A stretch of 64,000 bases of DNA from Algoriphagus lacus. GTDB taxonomy: Bacteria > Bacteroidota > Bacteroidia > Cytophagales > Cyclobacteriaceae. Both the position numbers and the translations under genes were made by a program. The notes below the pieces were generated by a model. The model did no database searches. It was given only the letters and a program-made list of their open reading frames with translations, and was not told the origin of the DNA. The stretch covers positions 586,074-650,073 of the forward strand of contig NZ_QXML01000002.1 of NCBI RefSeq assembly GCF_003583985.1. The letters run 5' to 3'. Below, piece after piece: positions 1-8,515 of this stretch. How positions within the stretch are numbered: position 1 is the stretch's first letter; the number at the start of each line of letters is the position of its first letter.

Positions 1-89
1 AATTTACAAGAAACAAAAAAGACCTAGTTTTAAAATTAGTTTAACTAATGTAAAATCCGTTTCAATAAATAGATCTTTTTTTGTTGCTC

Positions 90-755
90 TTAACTATTAA
101 ATTTGAAATTTCCATTTTCTCTTCTGTAAATTTCTCCTTTTAGACTATTAGCAATTGCTATCTTAATATCAAAATTGTCAGGATAAGAATAAACTGTTTT
201 AGTTAATTTTATCTCGCCAAATTTTTGTTTTCCGTGACTGTCGTTGCATAAAACTTGCCTTTGAAAATGTGAACATGTAATCTCACCTTCGGAAATGGTC
301 AGGAATATTGTCAAAATAGTCTCAAGAGGAAGAAAAAATAATGCTTGTTTTTTTGTCATGTCCGAATTAAATAAAAAACCATCAAGTTTGTCTGAACTGT
401 CATTTGAAAAGAATAATGAAAAGCTATGAATTATTTGGTTTATAATAAATCTCCAATCCTTTTCGGACTTTATTACTTTGTCAAAACTGTAATGAGTATC
501 AATTTTGTGCCGATTCATAAGGTCAATAATTGTTCCTTTACTTTCATAAAATCCCAATTGTTCTTTCTTGGTCAAAAAGTCCTGTGGTATTTTCTGTGCA
601 TCATCAAGTTTTCTTGTAATGTAAGCGCCTATCAGTAAGGCCTTTTCAACTTTTACTTGAGATTGCTCAGTTATTCGTTTGGAATGTCTGAATTTGGCAA
701 TTGTCAAAAAACTATTATATAATTCCTTTTTCCAATTATAGCTTTCGTGTATCAT
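90..755 (-). CDS. Hypothetical protein, AT-rich orphan
   Basis: I do not recognise this 221-residue protein. It has no signal peptide and no obvious catalytic motif. It is rich in Lys, Ile, Phe and Ser, and one hydrophobic stretch near residues 138-153 (ALFFLPLETILTIFLT) could be a buried helix or a single membrane segment. The ATG at 755 is the only sensible start. Base composition is clearly more AT-rich than the genes that follow and resembles the accessory ORFs near 60-61 kb, which suggests recent acquisition. The flanks (1-89 and 756-939) are AT-rich and show no clear promoter, terminator or repeat. The next gene on this strand is 184 bp away, so it is probably transcribed alone. Confidence 0.6.
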   Translation of the reverse strand: MIHESYNWKKELYNSFLTIAKFRHSKRITEQSQVKVEKALLIGAYITRKLDDAQKIPQDFLTKKEQLGFYESKGTIIDLMNRHKIDTHYSFDKVIKSEKDWRFIINQIIHSFSLFFSNDSSDKLDGFLFNSDMTKKQALFFLPLETILTIFLTISEGEITCSHFQRQVLCNDSHGKQKFGEIKLTKTVYSYPDNFDIKIAIANSLKGEIYRRENGNFKFNS

Positions 756-939
756 TTTTTTATTGGGTTGCCTTTTAGAGTGAGTGAAAACTTGTTTCTA
801 GGTAAACTACTGGTATGAATATTTACTTAAAAATGGATGTCCAAATGCACCTTTAATATCTTTTTTTCTCAAATAAATACTTCATTCCCATTCCAAAAAA
901 TACCCACTTCTGGATAATTCCATCAGCGGTTAGTCAAAC

Positions 940-1743
940 TTAAAGGTTATGTCCGTTTAGGATCATTCCTTCTTGGACGGTCTTGAGATAGGTGATGGCC
1001 TTGCCGTCTTCGCCTACTTCGCAGACCCGGTAGGAAGGAAAAGGATTGCCCCAGTTGCCTCCGAAATGTCCGGACCAGAGGAAGGGCTTTTTTCGGTAGA
1101 TCATCTGTCCATCCACATCGTGATCATGGCCGTGAAAGGTTGCCCGGACATTGGGATAGGAGGTGACTAGGTTTAGGAAGTCGGTACAAGGTACCCCGTG
1201 TCGGGTCCATTCGTTTTGGGAGATATGGACAAAGACAAAAACATTGGACAGGGAAGCATACTCTTCCAGTTTGCTTTTGGCGAAGTCCAGGTTGGCACAG
1301 AGGTATTCTCCTTTTTCATTGGAGCAGTCCAGCAGGATGATGCCCGAGTCTTTTGCTTGGAAAGAAAAGTTGGTCGCCTGTCCCATAATCCGTTCGAAGT
1401 CAGTCAGGCTGACCCTATCGTGATTGCCCCGGGTGACGTAATGAGGAATTTGGAGTTGGGAATAGACCATTTTTACTTCCGGAAGCAGCGTCGGTTCGTC
1501 ATGGATCAGATCCCCGTTGAAGACCACAAAGTCCACGTCTTTTTCCCGATGGATGGCCTCGATCAGGTTGCGGTGGGAAGTTTCAAAATCAGTGTTAGGC
1601 TGTCCCCAGTGTCCGTCCGAAGCGGTGATGAATTTTAGTTTGGTGGCTTTTGGGAAATCCATTTTCCCGTAAGTGATAAATGGTAGCGTCATCAGAGAGG
1701 AGCCGATCAGGCTGAGTTTTTGGAGAAATGGACGTCGGTGCAT
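940..1743 (-). CDS. Tat-exported calcineurin-like metallophosphoesterase
   Basis: This 267-residue protein carries the full metallophosphatase metal-ligand set: D43-x-H45 (SDGHWG), G77-D78 (FNGDLIHD), G106-N107-H108-D (RGNHDR), H173 (FVHISQ) and H204-G-H206 (FHGHDHD). These ligands bind a dinuclear metal centre that hydrolyses phosphomonoesters or diesters. The N-terminus has a twin-arginine motif (HRRPFLQK) before a hydrophobic stretch (about residues 10-25), so the enzyme is probably folded in the cytoplasm and exported through Tat. The substrate cannot be read from sequence; size and layout fit the periplasmic phosphohydrolases often found in Bacteroidota. It stands alone, 179 bp from the upstream ATP-grasp gene. 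Confidence 0.85.
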   Translation of the reverse strand: MHRRPFLQKLSLIGSSLMTLPFITYGKMDFPKATKLKFITASDGHWGQPNTDFETSHRNLIEAIHREKDVDFVVFNGDLIHDEPTLLPEVKMVYSQLQIPHYVTRGNHDRVSLTDFERIMGQATNFSFQAKDSGIILLDCSNEKGEYLCANLDFAKSKLEEYASLSNVFVFVHISQNEWTRHGVPCTDFLNLVTSYPNVRATFHGHDHDVDGQMIYRKKPFLWSGHFGGNWGNPFPSYRVCEVGEDGKAITYLKTVQEGMILNGHNL

Positions 1744-1819
1744 TCCGTAAATTAGGATTTTGAGTTGGAAAATCGGGTATTTCTCCGATGAATCAATCTG
1801 ACTTTTTCCATGTATTTCT

Positions 1820-1900
1820 TTAGATCAGCCGATTTTTTCCTACTGCATTCAGTAGAAAAAAAGCGAAGATTAATCCAAGCAGGAGTAGTTTTCGGGGCAT
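1820..1900 (-). CDS. Possible 26-residue hydrophobic small protein
   Basis: Between two longer minus-strand genes an ATG at 1900 opens a 26-codon frame ending in TAA at 1820. The product begins MPRKLLLLGLIFAFFLLNAVG and ends KNRLI: basic start, one uninterrupted hydrophobic helix, basic tail. This is the build of single-pass small membrane peptides. No ribosome-binding site is visible, which is not informative in Bacteroidota. Part of the frame overlaps a short palindrome (1840-1855), so the conservation of either could be incidental. There is no homology evidence; it is recorded because it is too short for usual gene finders. Confidence 0.25.
   Translation of the reverse strand: MPRKLLLLGLIFAFFLLNAVGKNRLI
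1840..1855. repeat. Short palindrome with A/T-rich flanks
   Basis: CTACTG (1840-1845) and CAGTAG (1850-1855) form a 6-bp stem with a 4-base loop. It is flanked by TTTTTTC on the left and AAAAAAA on the right, so the stem can extend. Because the T run precedes the stem and the A run follows it on both strands, it is not a standard terminator for either neighbour. Confidence 0.35.
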
Positions 1901-1922
1901 AAACCAGAAGAGAATTCAACTC

Positions 1923-2828
1923 CTAAGCTCCTGCTTTTTGAAGAAGAAGCCTTCCTTCACTTATTTTTTTTCCAAGATTGAAGTCCAGAGCTTGACATTC
2001 AAACCGGTCCAATCCTGAACCTGGATAATGGGTGATCTCCCCAAAGTGAATTTTGTCCTCAACCGAATAAAGGTCGATCCGGACCAGTTCAAACTCCTCC
2101 GAGAGCGTTTCGGCCAAATGAAGCAAACGGTCTAGGTTTGGGATTTTGGGGATTTCGGGCATAGGGATATCATCACCCATTGGGCCGCCCACTTCCCGTA
2201 GAAGAGGATCCAGATAGCAGGCAAAACTTTGCTTCCCGCTTTTGTAAAAAATCCCGATCATTTCCACCTGTCCATGGATGCAATAAAACTTGAAGTCAAG
2301 CGGCAGCCTGCCCTGCCCGTCTCTCAATACTTTCTCACAGATGATTTTACGGGGAATATCCCGATAGCCCCACTCGTGAAGGGATTGTCCATAGCTGGAG
2401 TTCAGCCACTTTTCGCAGGTGGATTTCAGGAAACGGGGATCGGCGCCGGGCTTTACATGGAGGTTTGCGCCCGAACAGTGATTTGCCTTTAAAAAAAATT
2501 CCTGTCCAAGCTTATCGAAGGGAATATCTGTTCCTGATTTGCTGACGTGGAGCAAAGGGATTAACAATTCATCCCCATACTGTCTCCCAAGCTTTTGACG
2601 GATGTATTGCCTGACTTGAAATTTGTCCGAAGTGATGGGAATCAGCGGGTTTCGGTCCCTGACTTTTTTGAAATTGACCCATTCACAGAATGTCCTCGGC
2701 TGATCCAAATTGAGTGGATATCCGTGTTTTTTGAGGAATGTGGTTTTCAAAAAGGGATAACCTGTAGCCTGCTGTTTCAGGTTGATCAAACGGTCCCGGT
2801 AGGTTTGGATTGTGAAAGAAATTGCCAA
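1923..2828 (-). CDS. TupA-like ATP-grasp protein
   Basis: This 301-residue protein resembles the TupA-like ATP-grasp family linked to polysaccharide and teichuronopeptide synthesis. Supporting segments are an N-terminal helical part with TFCEWVNFKK, a central FFLKANHCSGANLHVKPG (the Lys-rich nucleotide-binding loop of this family), KIICEKVL, a DFKFYCIHGQV strand, and a C-terminal FELVRIDLYSVEDKIHFGEI, where acidic residues would bind Mg-ATP. Family members ligate an amino acid to a carboxylate of a glycan or peptide. No glycosyltransferases surround it, so the acceptor is unknown. It has its own upstream region with a small inverted repeat at 2846-2869. Confidence 0.7.
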   Translation of the reverse strand: MAISFTIQTYRDRLINLKQQATGYPFLKTTFLKKHGYPLNLDQPRTFCEWVNFKKVRDRNPLIPITSDKFQVRQYIRQKLGRQYGDELLIPLLHVSKSGTDIPFDKLGQEFFLKANHCSGANLHVKPGADPRFLKSTCEKWLNSSYGQSLHEWGYRDIPRKIICEKVLRDGQGRLPLDFKFYCIHGQVEMIGIFYKSGKQSFACYLDPLLREVGGPMGDDIPMPEIPKIPNLDRLLHLAETLSEEFELVRIDLYSVEDKIHFGEITHYPGSGLDRFECQALDFNLGKKISEGRLLLQKAGA

Positions 2829-2845
2829 AGAATCTTGGGAATAAG

Positions 2846-2869
2846 TTGGTATCGAAAAGTGAATACCAA
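2846..2869. promoter_or_regulatory. Inverted repeat upstream of ATP-grasp gene
   Basis: TTGGTAT (2846-2852) and ATACCAA (2863-2869) are perfect 7-bp inverted arms separated by 10 bp. They lie 18-41 bp before the start codon of the minus-strand ATP-grasp gene, where an operator would sit. No regulator can be assigned. Confidence 0.35.
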
Positions 2870-2959
2870 TTTTATAATTTATCCTTAGAATAGAATCTTC
2901 AAAAAAGGAAAGTGCAGAGAATCGTAAATGAATTTCCAGAATTCCCTACTTCCGGAAGC

Positions 2960-2994
2960 AATAAAAAATCCCTTCCGGTTTTCACCAGAAGGGA
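2960..2994 (-). terminator. Rho-independent terminator of purL
   Basis: Arms at 2969-2979 and 2984-2994 pair at 10 of 11 positions around a 4-base loop. Read in the purL direction the stem is followed by TTTTTTAT. It starts 28 bp after the purL stop codon. Confidence 0.8.
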
Positions 2995-2999
2995 TTGAT

Positions 3000-3028
3000 T
3001 CAAATCTCAAATTTTCAAATCTCAAATT
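3000..3028. repeat. Short tandem repeat over the purL stop codon
   Basis: TCAAATCTCAAATT occurs twice, at 3000-3013 and 3015-3028, and the second copy contains the purL stop codon (3022-3024). It sits between the coding end and the terminator stem. No function is evident. Confidence 0.5.
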
Positions 3029-6000
3029 CGTCCTTCTACCCAATTCTTTGCATTGACAAACGCCTCCAACCAAGGAGTGAAGTCGTCATTTCGTTCGCTT
3101 GGATAATGGGCCCAGTTCCATGGCTTCAGGCTTCGCTCGATGTGCGGCATGATGGCCAGGTGACGTCCGTCTTCGGAAGCGATACCCGCTGTCGCAAAGT
3201 CAGAACCGTTTGGATTGCCGGGATAAGCAGCATAGCTGTACTTCATGGCGAAGTTGTAGGCATTGTCACCTTTTGGAAGGTAGAATTTGCCTTCTCCGTG
3301 CGCTACCCATACCCCGAGACGCTGACCGCTAAGGCTGCCGAGCATTACGGAGTTGTTTTCCGGTACGGTCACATTCACGAAGCAGGACTCAAACTTATGG
3401 CTGGCGTTGTGCAGCATTTTTGGCTTCTGGTCGTGGTCAGGTGTTACCAAACCAAGCTCGACCATCAGCTGGCAGCCGTTACATACCCCCAAGGAAAGCG
3501 TGTCTGGTCTCGCGTAGAAGTTGTCGAGCGCCTGCTTCGCCTTTGGATTGTAAAGGAAAGCACCAGCCCAGCCTTTCGCCGAACCCAACACGTCAGAATT
3601 GGAAAATCCACCTACGAAGACGATCATCTGTACATCGCTGAGGTCTTCTCTTCCTGCGATCAGGTCGGTCATGTGGACATCCTTCACCTCAAATCCCGCC
3701 AACCACAGTGCATAGGCCATTTCACGGTCACCGTTTACACCCTTTTCACGGATGATGGCCGCCTTGGCATTGCCTTTCGTAGTTCTGAAAGGATCTATTC
3801 CAAGCTTCTCAAATTTACCCTCCCATCCCGGAGCAAAGTCGTAGCTCAGGGCGTGGTTTTTATAATTTTCGAATCGGTCTTTTGCGAGCTTTTCTCCGCT
3901 TTGCTTGCGATCCAGGAGATAGGAGGACTTAAACCACAAGTCTCTCAACTCAGCCACATCCAAGGATAGAGATTCCAGGCTTACTTTTCCGCCCAAGTTC
4001 ACTTCTGCCAGTTCTACAAAGTCGATATCAGCCTTGGCAAGCAGATCTTCCACGGCGTGATCGTTGGCTACTTGGATGAGGATTCCCGGATTTTCTGCGA
4101 AAAGAGCCTTCACCACATCTGATTCGCCCAATCGGGATTCCTTTACGGAAAGACCCAAGTTTTGACTTGGGAAGCACATTTCCAGCAAAGCGGTGATGAT
4201 ACCTCCTGAAGAAATATCGTGTCCTGACAAAATCAAACCTTTGGAAATCAATTCCTGAACGGTTTCAAAAGCCTTGGCGAAATAAGCTGAATCAGCCACG
4301 GTAGGCGTTTCTTTGCCGATCTTGTTGAAGATCTGGTAAAGGGAAGACCCCGCCAGCTTTGCAGCATCCTGGGAGAAATCAAGGTAAAGAACCTTTGTTC
4401 CTGCTTTTGGAAGAAGTGCGGCTTTAACTGTTTTGTTGATGTTGGAGCATTCTCCTACGGTGGAAATGATTACCGTTCCAGGTGAGTACACCACTTTTCC
4501 GTCAGGGTATTTCTGAGTCATGGAAAGGGAATCCTTTCCGGTTGGAATATTCACACCCAGCTCGATGGCAAAGTCTGAAACGGCTTTCACCGCTCGATAC
4601 AATCGGTCGTTTTCTCCCTTGTTTTTCGCAGGCCACATCCAGTTGGCAGAGAGCGAAACTCCCTTCAGTCCATCCTGGACTGGAGCAAAAATCAGGTTAG
4701 TCAGCGCCTCAGCAATCGCCAGTCTGCTGCCCGCTTCCGGATTGGCCAAGGCCGCTACCGGAGCATGTCCTATGGAGGTGGCGATGCCTTTGTTTCCTGT
4801 ATAATCAAGCGCCATTACCGCCACATCATTGAGTGGAAGCTGGATTTCACCAACTGTTTGCTGGGTTGCCACGCGTCCGGTTACCGAGCGGTCCACTTTG
4901 TTAGTCAACCAATCTTTACAAGCAACTGCTTCGAGTTGAAGCACTTCCTTGATGTATTCTGACAGTTTTCCAGCCTGATAATCTGCCTCTGCGAAAGTAG
5001 GGCCTTCTCCACTTTTGTCCTCCAACACAGTCTTTGGTGAGGAGCCAAACATGTAGGCCAAATCCCAATCCACAGGCTTTTCACCGGTCTTTTGGTTTTC
5101 AAACTTGAAGTGCATGTCTCCGGTCGTCTCGCCTACCACATAGAATGGTGCGCGTTCACGCTCGGATAGCTGCTTGAGGGTATCGATGTCTTTTTTGCCT
5201 ACCACCAATCCCATTCTTTCCTGGGATTCATTTCCGATGATTTCTTTCGCAGAAAGAGTAGGATCACCAACCGGAAGTTGGTCGATGTGGATAGTTCCGC
5301 CGGTACTTTCCACCAGTTCTGAAAGACAATTCAGGTGACCTCCTGCTCCGTGGTCGTGGATGGAAATGATCGGGTTGTTTTCGCTTTCGGCCATGGCGCG
5401 AATCACGTTGGATACACGCTTTTGCATTTCCGGATTGGAGCGCTGGATGGCGTTAAGTTCGATGGCGTTGGAAAGTTCTCCGGTATTCAGGGAAGAGACT
5501 GCAGAACCGCCCATGCCGATGCGGTAGTTGTCACCGCCCATGATCACGATTTGGTCGCCTGCTTTTGGCTCGCCTTTTTTTGTATAGTTGGCATTGGTAA
5601 ATCCAATACCACCAGCCAGCATGATTACTTTGTCAAAGCCGTATTGCTTGTCGCCTTCCTCGTGCTCAAAAGTCAGCAACGAACCCGCGATGAGTGGCTG
5701 TCCGAATTTATTTCCAAAATCGGAAGCTCCATTGGAAGCTTTGATCAGGATGTCCATCGGGGTTTGGTAGAGCCAAGGACGCTCAGCCAGATTTTTCTCC
5801 CAGCTTCTTCCTTTTTCAGATCGGGAATAAGAAGTCATGTACACAGCGGTACCAGCCAGGGGAATGGAGGCTGTTCCTCCCGCCAAGCGGTCGCGAATTT
5901 CCCCGCCTGAACCTGTTGCAGCTCCGTTAAACGGCTCGACGGTAGTCGGGAAGTTGTGGGTTTCCGCCTTCAGGGAAATGACGGTATCAATTTCCCTCGG

Positions 6001-6699
6001 CTCAAAAAAGTCAGCCTTGTGCTGGGTTTTCGGTGCGAATTGCTGGACTCTTGGTCCTTTGACAAACGCCACGTTGTCTTTGTATGCGGAAGCGATCCGG
6101 TTTGGATTGCGCTTGGAAGTTTCCTTGATCATCTGGAAAAGCGTCATTGGCTTTTCCTCTCCATCGATCACAAAGGAACCATTGAAAATCTTGTGACGGC
6201 AGTGCTCAGAATTGACTTGGGAAAATCCGAACACTTCGGAATCAGTAAGGGGACGGCCTAATTGTCTGGAGACATTTTCCAGATAATCCACTTCTTCCTG
6301 GCTTAAAGCCAACCCTTCGGATTTATTGTACCCTGCGATATCGGTTACTGCTTTGATCGGCTCAGGCTGGAGGTGGATGTCGTAGATTTCCTGATCCAGT
6401 CCGTCATATGCTTTCTGGAGCATCGGATCGATCTGATCACCCTCGTTCATTGGGAAAAACTCCTCGATTCGTTGGATGCCTTGGATTCCCATGTTAACTG
6501 TGATTTCCACAGCATTGGTTGACCAAGGGGTGATCATTTCCTTTCGGGGTCCGGAGTACTTTCCGGCTACTTTTTCACCTTGAATCAGCTTGGCTTCGCC
6601 AAAAAGCCAGGTGAGTTTTGAAATGTCTTGGGTGCTGAGGGGGTGGGGTACTTGAACTCCGTAGATGAGTTTCTGAGGGGATTCAAAGAAGAAAATCAT
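3022..6699 (-). CDS. purL: Phosphoribosylformylglycinamidine synthase (large, single-chain)
   Basis: This enzyme makes FGAM from FGAR, ATP and glutamine, the fourth step of purine synthesis. At 1225 residues it is the long single-chain form that joins a PurS-like N-terminal domain, two AIR-synthase-type halves and a class I glutamine amidotransferase. The FGAM-synthase half shows SQVNSEHCRHKIFNG, SLKAETHNFPTTVEPFNGAA and NESQERMGLVV. In the C-terminal amidotransferase the triad is C1073 (GVCNGCQ), H1186 and E1188 (IMPHIERS). Length is close to the roughly 1300 residues of the gamma-proteobacterial form. It is a single-gene unit with a TACCTTTG promoter element upstream and a strong terminator downstream. 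Confidence 0.97.
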   Translation of the reverse strand: MIFFFESPQKLIYGVQVPHPLSTQDISKLTWLFGEAKLIQGEKVAGKYSGPRKEMITPWSTNAVEITVNMGIQGIQRIEEFFPMNEGDQIDPMLQKAYDGLDQEIYDIHLQPEPIKAVTDIAGYNKSEGLALSQEEVDYLENVSRQLGRPLTDSEVFGFSQVNSEHCRHKIFNGSFVIDGEEKPMTLFQMIKETSKRNPNRIASAYKDNVAFVKGPRVQQFAPKTQHKADFFEPREIDTVISLKAETHNFPTTVEPFNGAATGSGGEIRDRLAGGTASIPLAGTAVYMTSYSRSEKGRSWEKNLAERPWLYQTPMDILIKASNGASDFGNKFGQPLIAGSLLTFEHEEGDKQYGFDKVIMLAGGIGFTNANYTKKGEPKAGDQIVIMGGDNYRIGMGGSAVSSLNTGELSNAIELNAIQRSNPEMQKRVSNVIRAMAESENNPIISIHDHGAGGHLNCLSELVESTGGTIHIDQLPVGDPTLSAKEIIGNESQERMGLVVGKKDIDTLKQLSERERAPFYVVGETTGDMHFKFENQKTGEKPVDWDLAYMFGSSPKTVLEDKSGEGPTFAEADYQAGKLSEYIKEVLQLEAVACKDWLTNKVDRSVTGRVATQQTVGEIQLPLNDVAVMALDYTGNKGIATSIGHAPVAALANPEAGSRLAIAEALTNLIFAPVQDGLKGVSLSANWMWPAKNKGENDRLYRAVKAVSDFAIELGVNIPTGKDSLSMTQKYPDGKVVYSPGTVIISTVGECSNINKTVKAALLPKAGTKVLYLDFSQDAAKLAGSSLYQIFNKIGKETPTVADSAYFAKAFETVQELISKGLILSGHDISSGGIITALLEMCFPSQNLGLSVKESRLGESDVVKALFAENPGILIQVANDHAVEDLLAKADIDFVELAEVNLGGKVSLESLSLDVAELRDLWFKSSYLLDRKQSGEKLAKDRFENYKNHALSYDFAPGWEGKFEKLGIDPFRTTKGNAKAAIIREKGVNGDREMAYALWLAGFEVKDVHMTDLIAGREDLSDVQMIVFVGGFSNSDVLGSAKGWAGAFLYNPKAKQALDNFYARPDTLSLGVCNGCQLMVELGLVTPDHDQKPKMLHNASHKFESCFVNVTVPENNSVMLGSLSGQRLGVWVAHGEGKFYLPKGDNAYNFAMKYSYAAYPGNPNGSDFATAGIASEDGRHLAIMPHIERSLKPWNWAHYPSERNDDFTPWLEAFVNAKNWVEGRI

Positions 6700-6719
6700 G
6701 TCCTTTGGCTGGTAAGTCG

Positions 6720-6727
6720 CAAAGGTA
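6720..6727 (-). promoter_or_regulatory. Bacteroidota -7 element for purL
   Basis: On the minus strand this reads TACCTTTG, an exact match to the Bacteroidota TAnnTTTG consensus, 21 bp before the purL start codon. A clear -33 TTTG is not visible at the usual spacing. Confidence 0.5.
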
Positions 6728-6864
6728 AGGATTTGATATAGATTGGAAAATTCTCCCGGTGAATATCGGGATGCAGATTTAAAAATTACTGCATCTCCAA
6801 GGGAAGAGCTTAGGTAAGTAGTTCTTGAAAAGAAAATGGTGGAAGAGTGGTGAATCGAGTTGGG

Positions 6865-7671
6865 TTAGAACTCGGTTTTTGTTTGTAGGTAATTGGCGGC
6901 AGCTTCTATTAAGCCACCGTGGCCGACGGGAAGAATGATTTTACGGAGATGAGGGATTTTGGAGCTGAATCGTTCGAGGTTTTCAGCCGTTACCATTTTG
7001 TCGAATTCACCGATAAACAAAGTGACTGGGATATTGGGATGTTTTCTTGCCAGACGGATGATTTTGCCCAACTGGAGTTGGAGGTTGCCCAGGACTTTCC
7101 ACACAAAATAGGCTTGGGCACGCTTAGATCGGGTTTCCATTTGGGTTTTGACAAATTTCACCAAGCTTTTTTCCACCAATCCTGCCGTACGGAGACCTTC
7201 GACAATCCCGAAAAATCGGTTTGGTTTGAAAACTACCCGCTTGAACAGCGGATGAAAATAATTGGGATAGCTGCCCATGCTGTACCAAAGTCCGGTTTTG
7301 ATGCCGTCAGGAGCAAGCAGTGTCAGGCTTTTGATTTGTTCAGGAAATAGTTCGAAAGTCAGCAAGGCAAATTTTCCCCCCATGCTGTATCCGATTAGGT
7401 GAAAATTCCGAAAACCTTCCTGAACCTGAAGCATGTGGATCAAGTCTGCCCAAACCGATCTATCCAATTCCCGGTCAGAATCCATCCATTGGCTGCGACC
7501 ATGGTAGAACATATCGAAAAAAAGGAAAGTCTGCCCGGGCTTTCTGATCCGGTCAAAGTCCAGCATGTCCCGATGACTCTGACCAAACCCATGGAAAATC
7601 AGGAAAACTTCAGAACCTGAGCCTTCTTTTCGATAAAACCATTTTCCCCGGGGATGAATCAGGTAATTCAT
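6865..7671 (-). CDS. Alpha/beta hydrolase
   Basis: A 268-residue alpha/beta-hydrolase-fold protein. The oxyanion segment is FHGFGQ (residues 26-31), the nucleophile elbow is GYS96MGG, the acid is probably D224 (GEFDKM) and the base H251 (VGHGG). There is no signal peptide, so it acts in the cytoplasm. The cap region (about 130-200) is basic. The family includes esterases, lipases and C-C bond hydrolases and the substrate cannot be told. It is transcribed divergently from the TetR/RND operon; a plausible minus-strand promoter lies at 7689-7720. A regulatory link to the TetR protein is possible but not shown. Confidence 0.85.
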   Translation of the reverse strand: MNYLIHPRGKWFYRKEGSGSEVFLIFHGFGQSHRDMLDFDRIRKPGQTFLFFDMFYHGRSQWMDSDRELDRSVWADLIHMLQVQEGFRNFHLIGYSMGGKFALLTFELFPEQIKSLTLLAPDGIKTGLWYSMGSYPNYFHPLFKRVVFKPNRFFGIVEGLRTAGLVEKSLVKFVKTQMETRSKRAQAYFVWKVLGNLQLQLGKIIRLARKHPNIPVTLFIGEFDKMVTAENLERFSSKIPHLRKIILPVGHGGLIEAAANYLQTKTEF

Positions 7672-7688
7672 GTCAGAAAATTATGTTT

Positions 7689-7720
7689 CGAAGTTAGATA
7701 TAAGCAAAGAATTTTATCAA
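7689..7720 (-). promoter_or_regulatory. Candidate promoter of alpha/beta hydrolase
   Basis: On the minus strand TTG (7718-7720) is followed after 21 bp by TAACTTCG (7689-7696), one mismatch from TAnnTTTG. The start codon is 18 bp further on. Spacing fits the 17-23 bp reported for Flavobacteria-type promoters. Confidence 0.4.
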
Positions 7721-7834
7721 CACTTTTTTTAATGAAACGAATTATATTTTGATTTAATCGATCAAATTTATTTTTTGTTCGATTTTGTACACTCATTACT
7801 GCGTGTGGGGAAATATTATTTTTGAAAAAACTCA

Positions 7835-7862
7835 GGAAACTTTGAACCAACTGATAGTTTCC
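7835..7862. promoter_or_regulatory. Candidate TetR operator
   Basis: GGAAACT (7835-7841) and AGTTTCC (7856-7862) are perfect 7-bp inverted arms, 14 bp apart. They lie over the -33 hexamer region and the spacer of the promoter just before the TetR gene. This is the usual place for an autoregulatory operator of a TetR repressor that controls an efflux operon. Confidence 0.5.
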
Positions 7863-7871
7863 ATAGTTTTG
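7841..7871 (+). promoter_or_regulatory. Promoter of the TetR/RND efflux operon
   Basis: TTTG (7841-7844), 19 bp, then TAGTTTTG (7864-7871): both elements match the Bacteroidota -33/-7 consensus exactly. Transcription would begin near 7876, which excludes the longer upstream reading of the TetR frame and supports the GTG start at 7896. Confidence 0.65.
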
Positions 7872-7895
7872 CACCCAAATTCAACAGGAGGATCA

Positions 7896-8501
7896 GTGAC
7901 AAGAACAAGAATTTTGGAGATCGCAACGGAGCAGTTTTTCCGATTTGGAGTAAGGGCTGTGACCATGGAAGACATCGCAAGACAGGCAGGGATTTCAAAA
8001 AAGACGATTTACCAGGAATTTGCCGACAAGAAGGATTTGGTAAAAGAGGCTTTTGAAGTCATTCTGGAAAAAGACAGAAAAAAATTGACTTTCATTCTCG
8101 ACAATGAGGATGGAGTAATAGAGCACTTGGTACGGACTTCCAAATTGATGCGGGAACGTTTGCAAAACATGAATCCCATGGTCATCATGGAAATCCAGAA
8201 GTATTTCCCGGAAGCATGGAGAATGTTTGAAGAGTTTAAAGAGCGGGTAATCCAGGAAGACTTGGTCAATGTGCTGGAGAAGGGAAAGCAACTCGGCTAT
8301 TTCAGGCCGGAAATCGACTCCCAGATTTTGGCCAAAGTCCGAATCAACCAAATCACATCCGCCTTTGACGCAGAAAAATTTGGACTGGCAGATTACAACA
8401 TGGCAGAAGAACAAATGGTCCTAATGGATCATTTTTTACACGGAATTTTCACAGAAAAAGGCCGAATGGCATTTACTACACAGCAAGCTATTGAAGATTG
8501 A
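7896..8501 (+). CDS. TetR-family repressor of the downstream RND efflux operon
   Basis: The protein has an N-terminal TetR helix-turn-helix: RILEIATEQFFRFGVRAVTM then DIARQAGISKKTIYQEFADK. The C-terminal ligand-binding half is helical. The frame is open further upstream, but I start it at GTG 7896 (201 residues): it follows AGGAGGATCA, an unusually good Shine-Dalgarno for this phylum, and a perfect promoter ends only 24 bp before it. The 14 bp between its stop and the TolC ATG, and the run of TolC, adaptor and pump genes, mark it as the local repressor. Effector unknown. Confidence 0.85.
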   Translation: MTRTRILEIATEQFFRFGVRAVTMEDIARQAGISKKTIYQEFADKKDLVKEAFEVILEKDRKKLTFILDNEDGVIEHLVRTSKLMRERLQNMNPMVIMEIQKYFPEAWRMFEEFKERVIQEDLVNVLEKGKQLGYFRPEIDSQILAKVRINQITSAFDAEKFGLADYNMAEEQMVLMDHFLHGIFTEKGRMAFTTQQAIED

Positions 8502-8515
8502 AAACTAACCTAACT

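Noticed and set aside
2995..3969. Long plus-strand frame opposite purL
   Set aside because: It is entirely antisense to the conserved 3' third of purL and shows no domain or codon pattern of its own; shadow frame.
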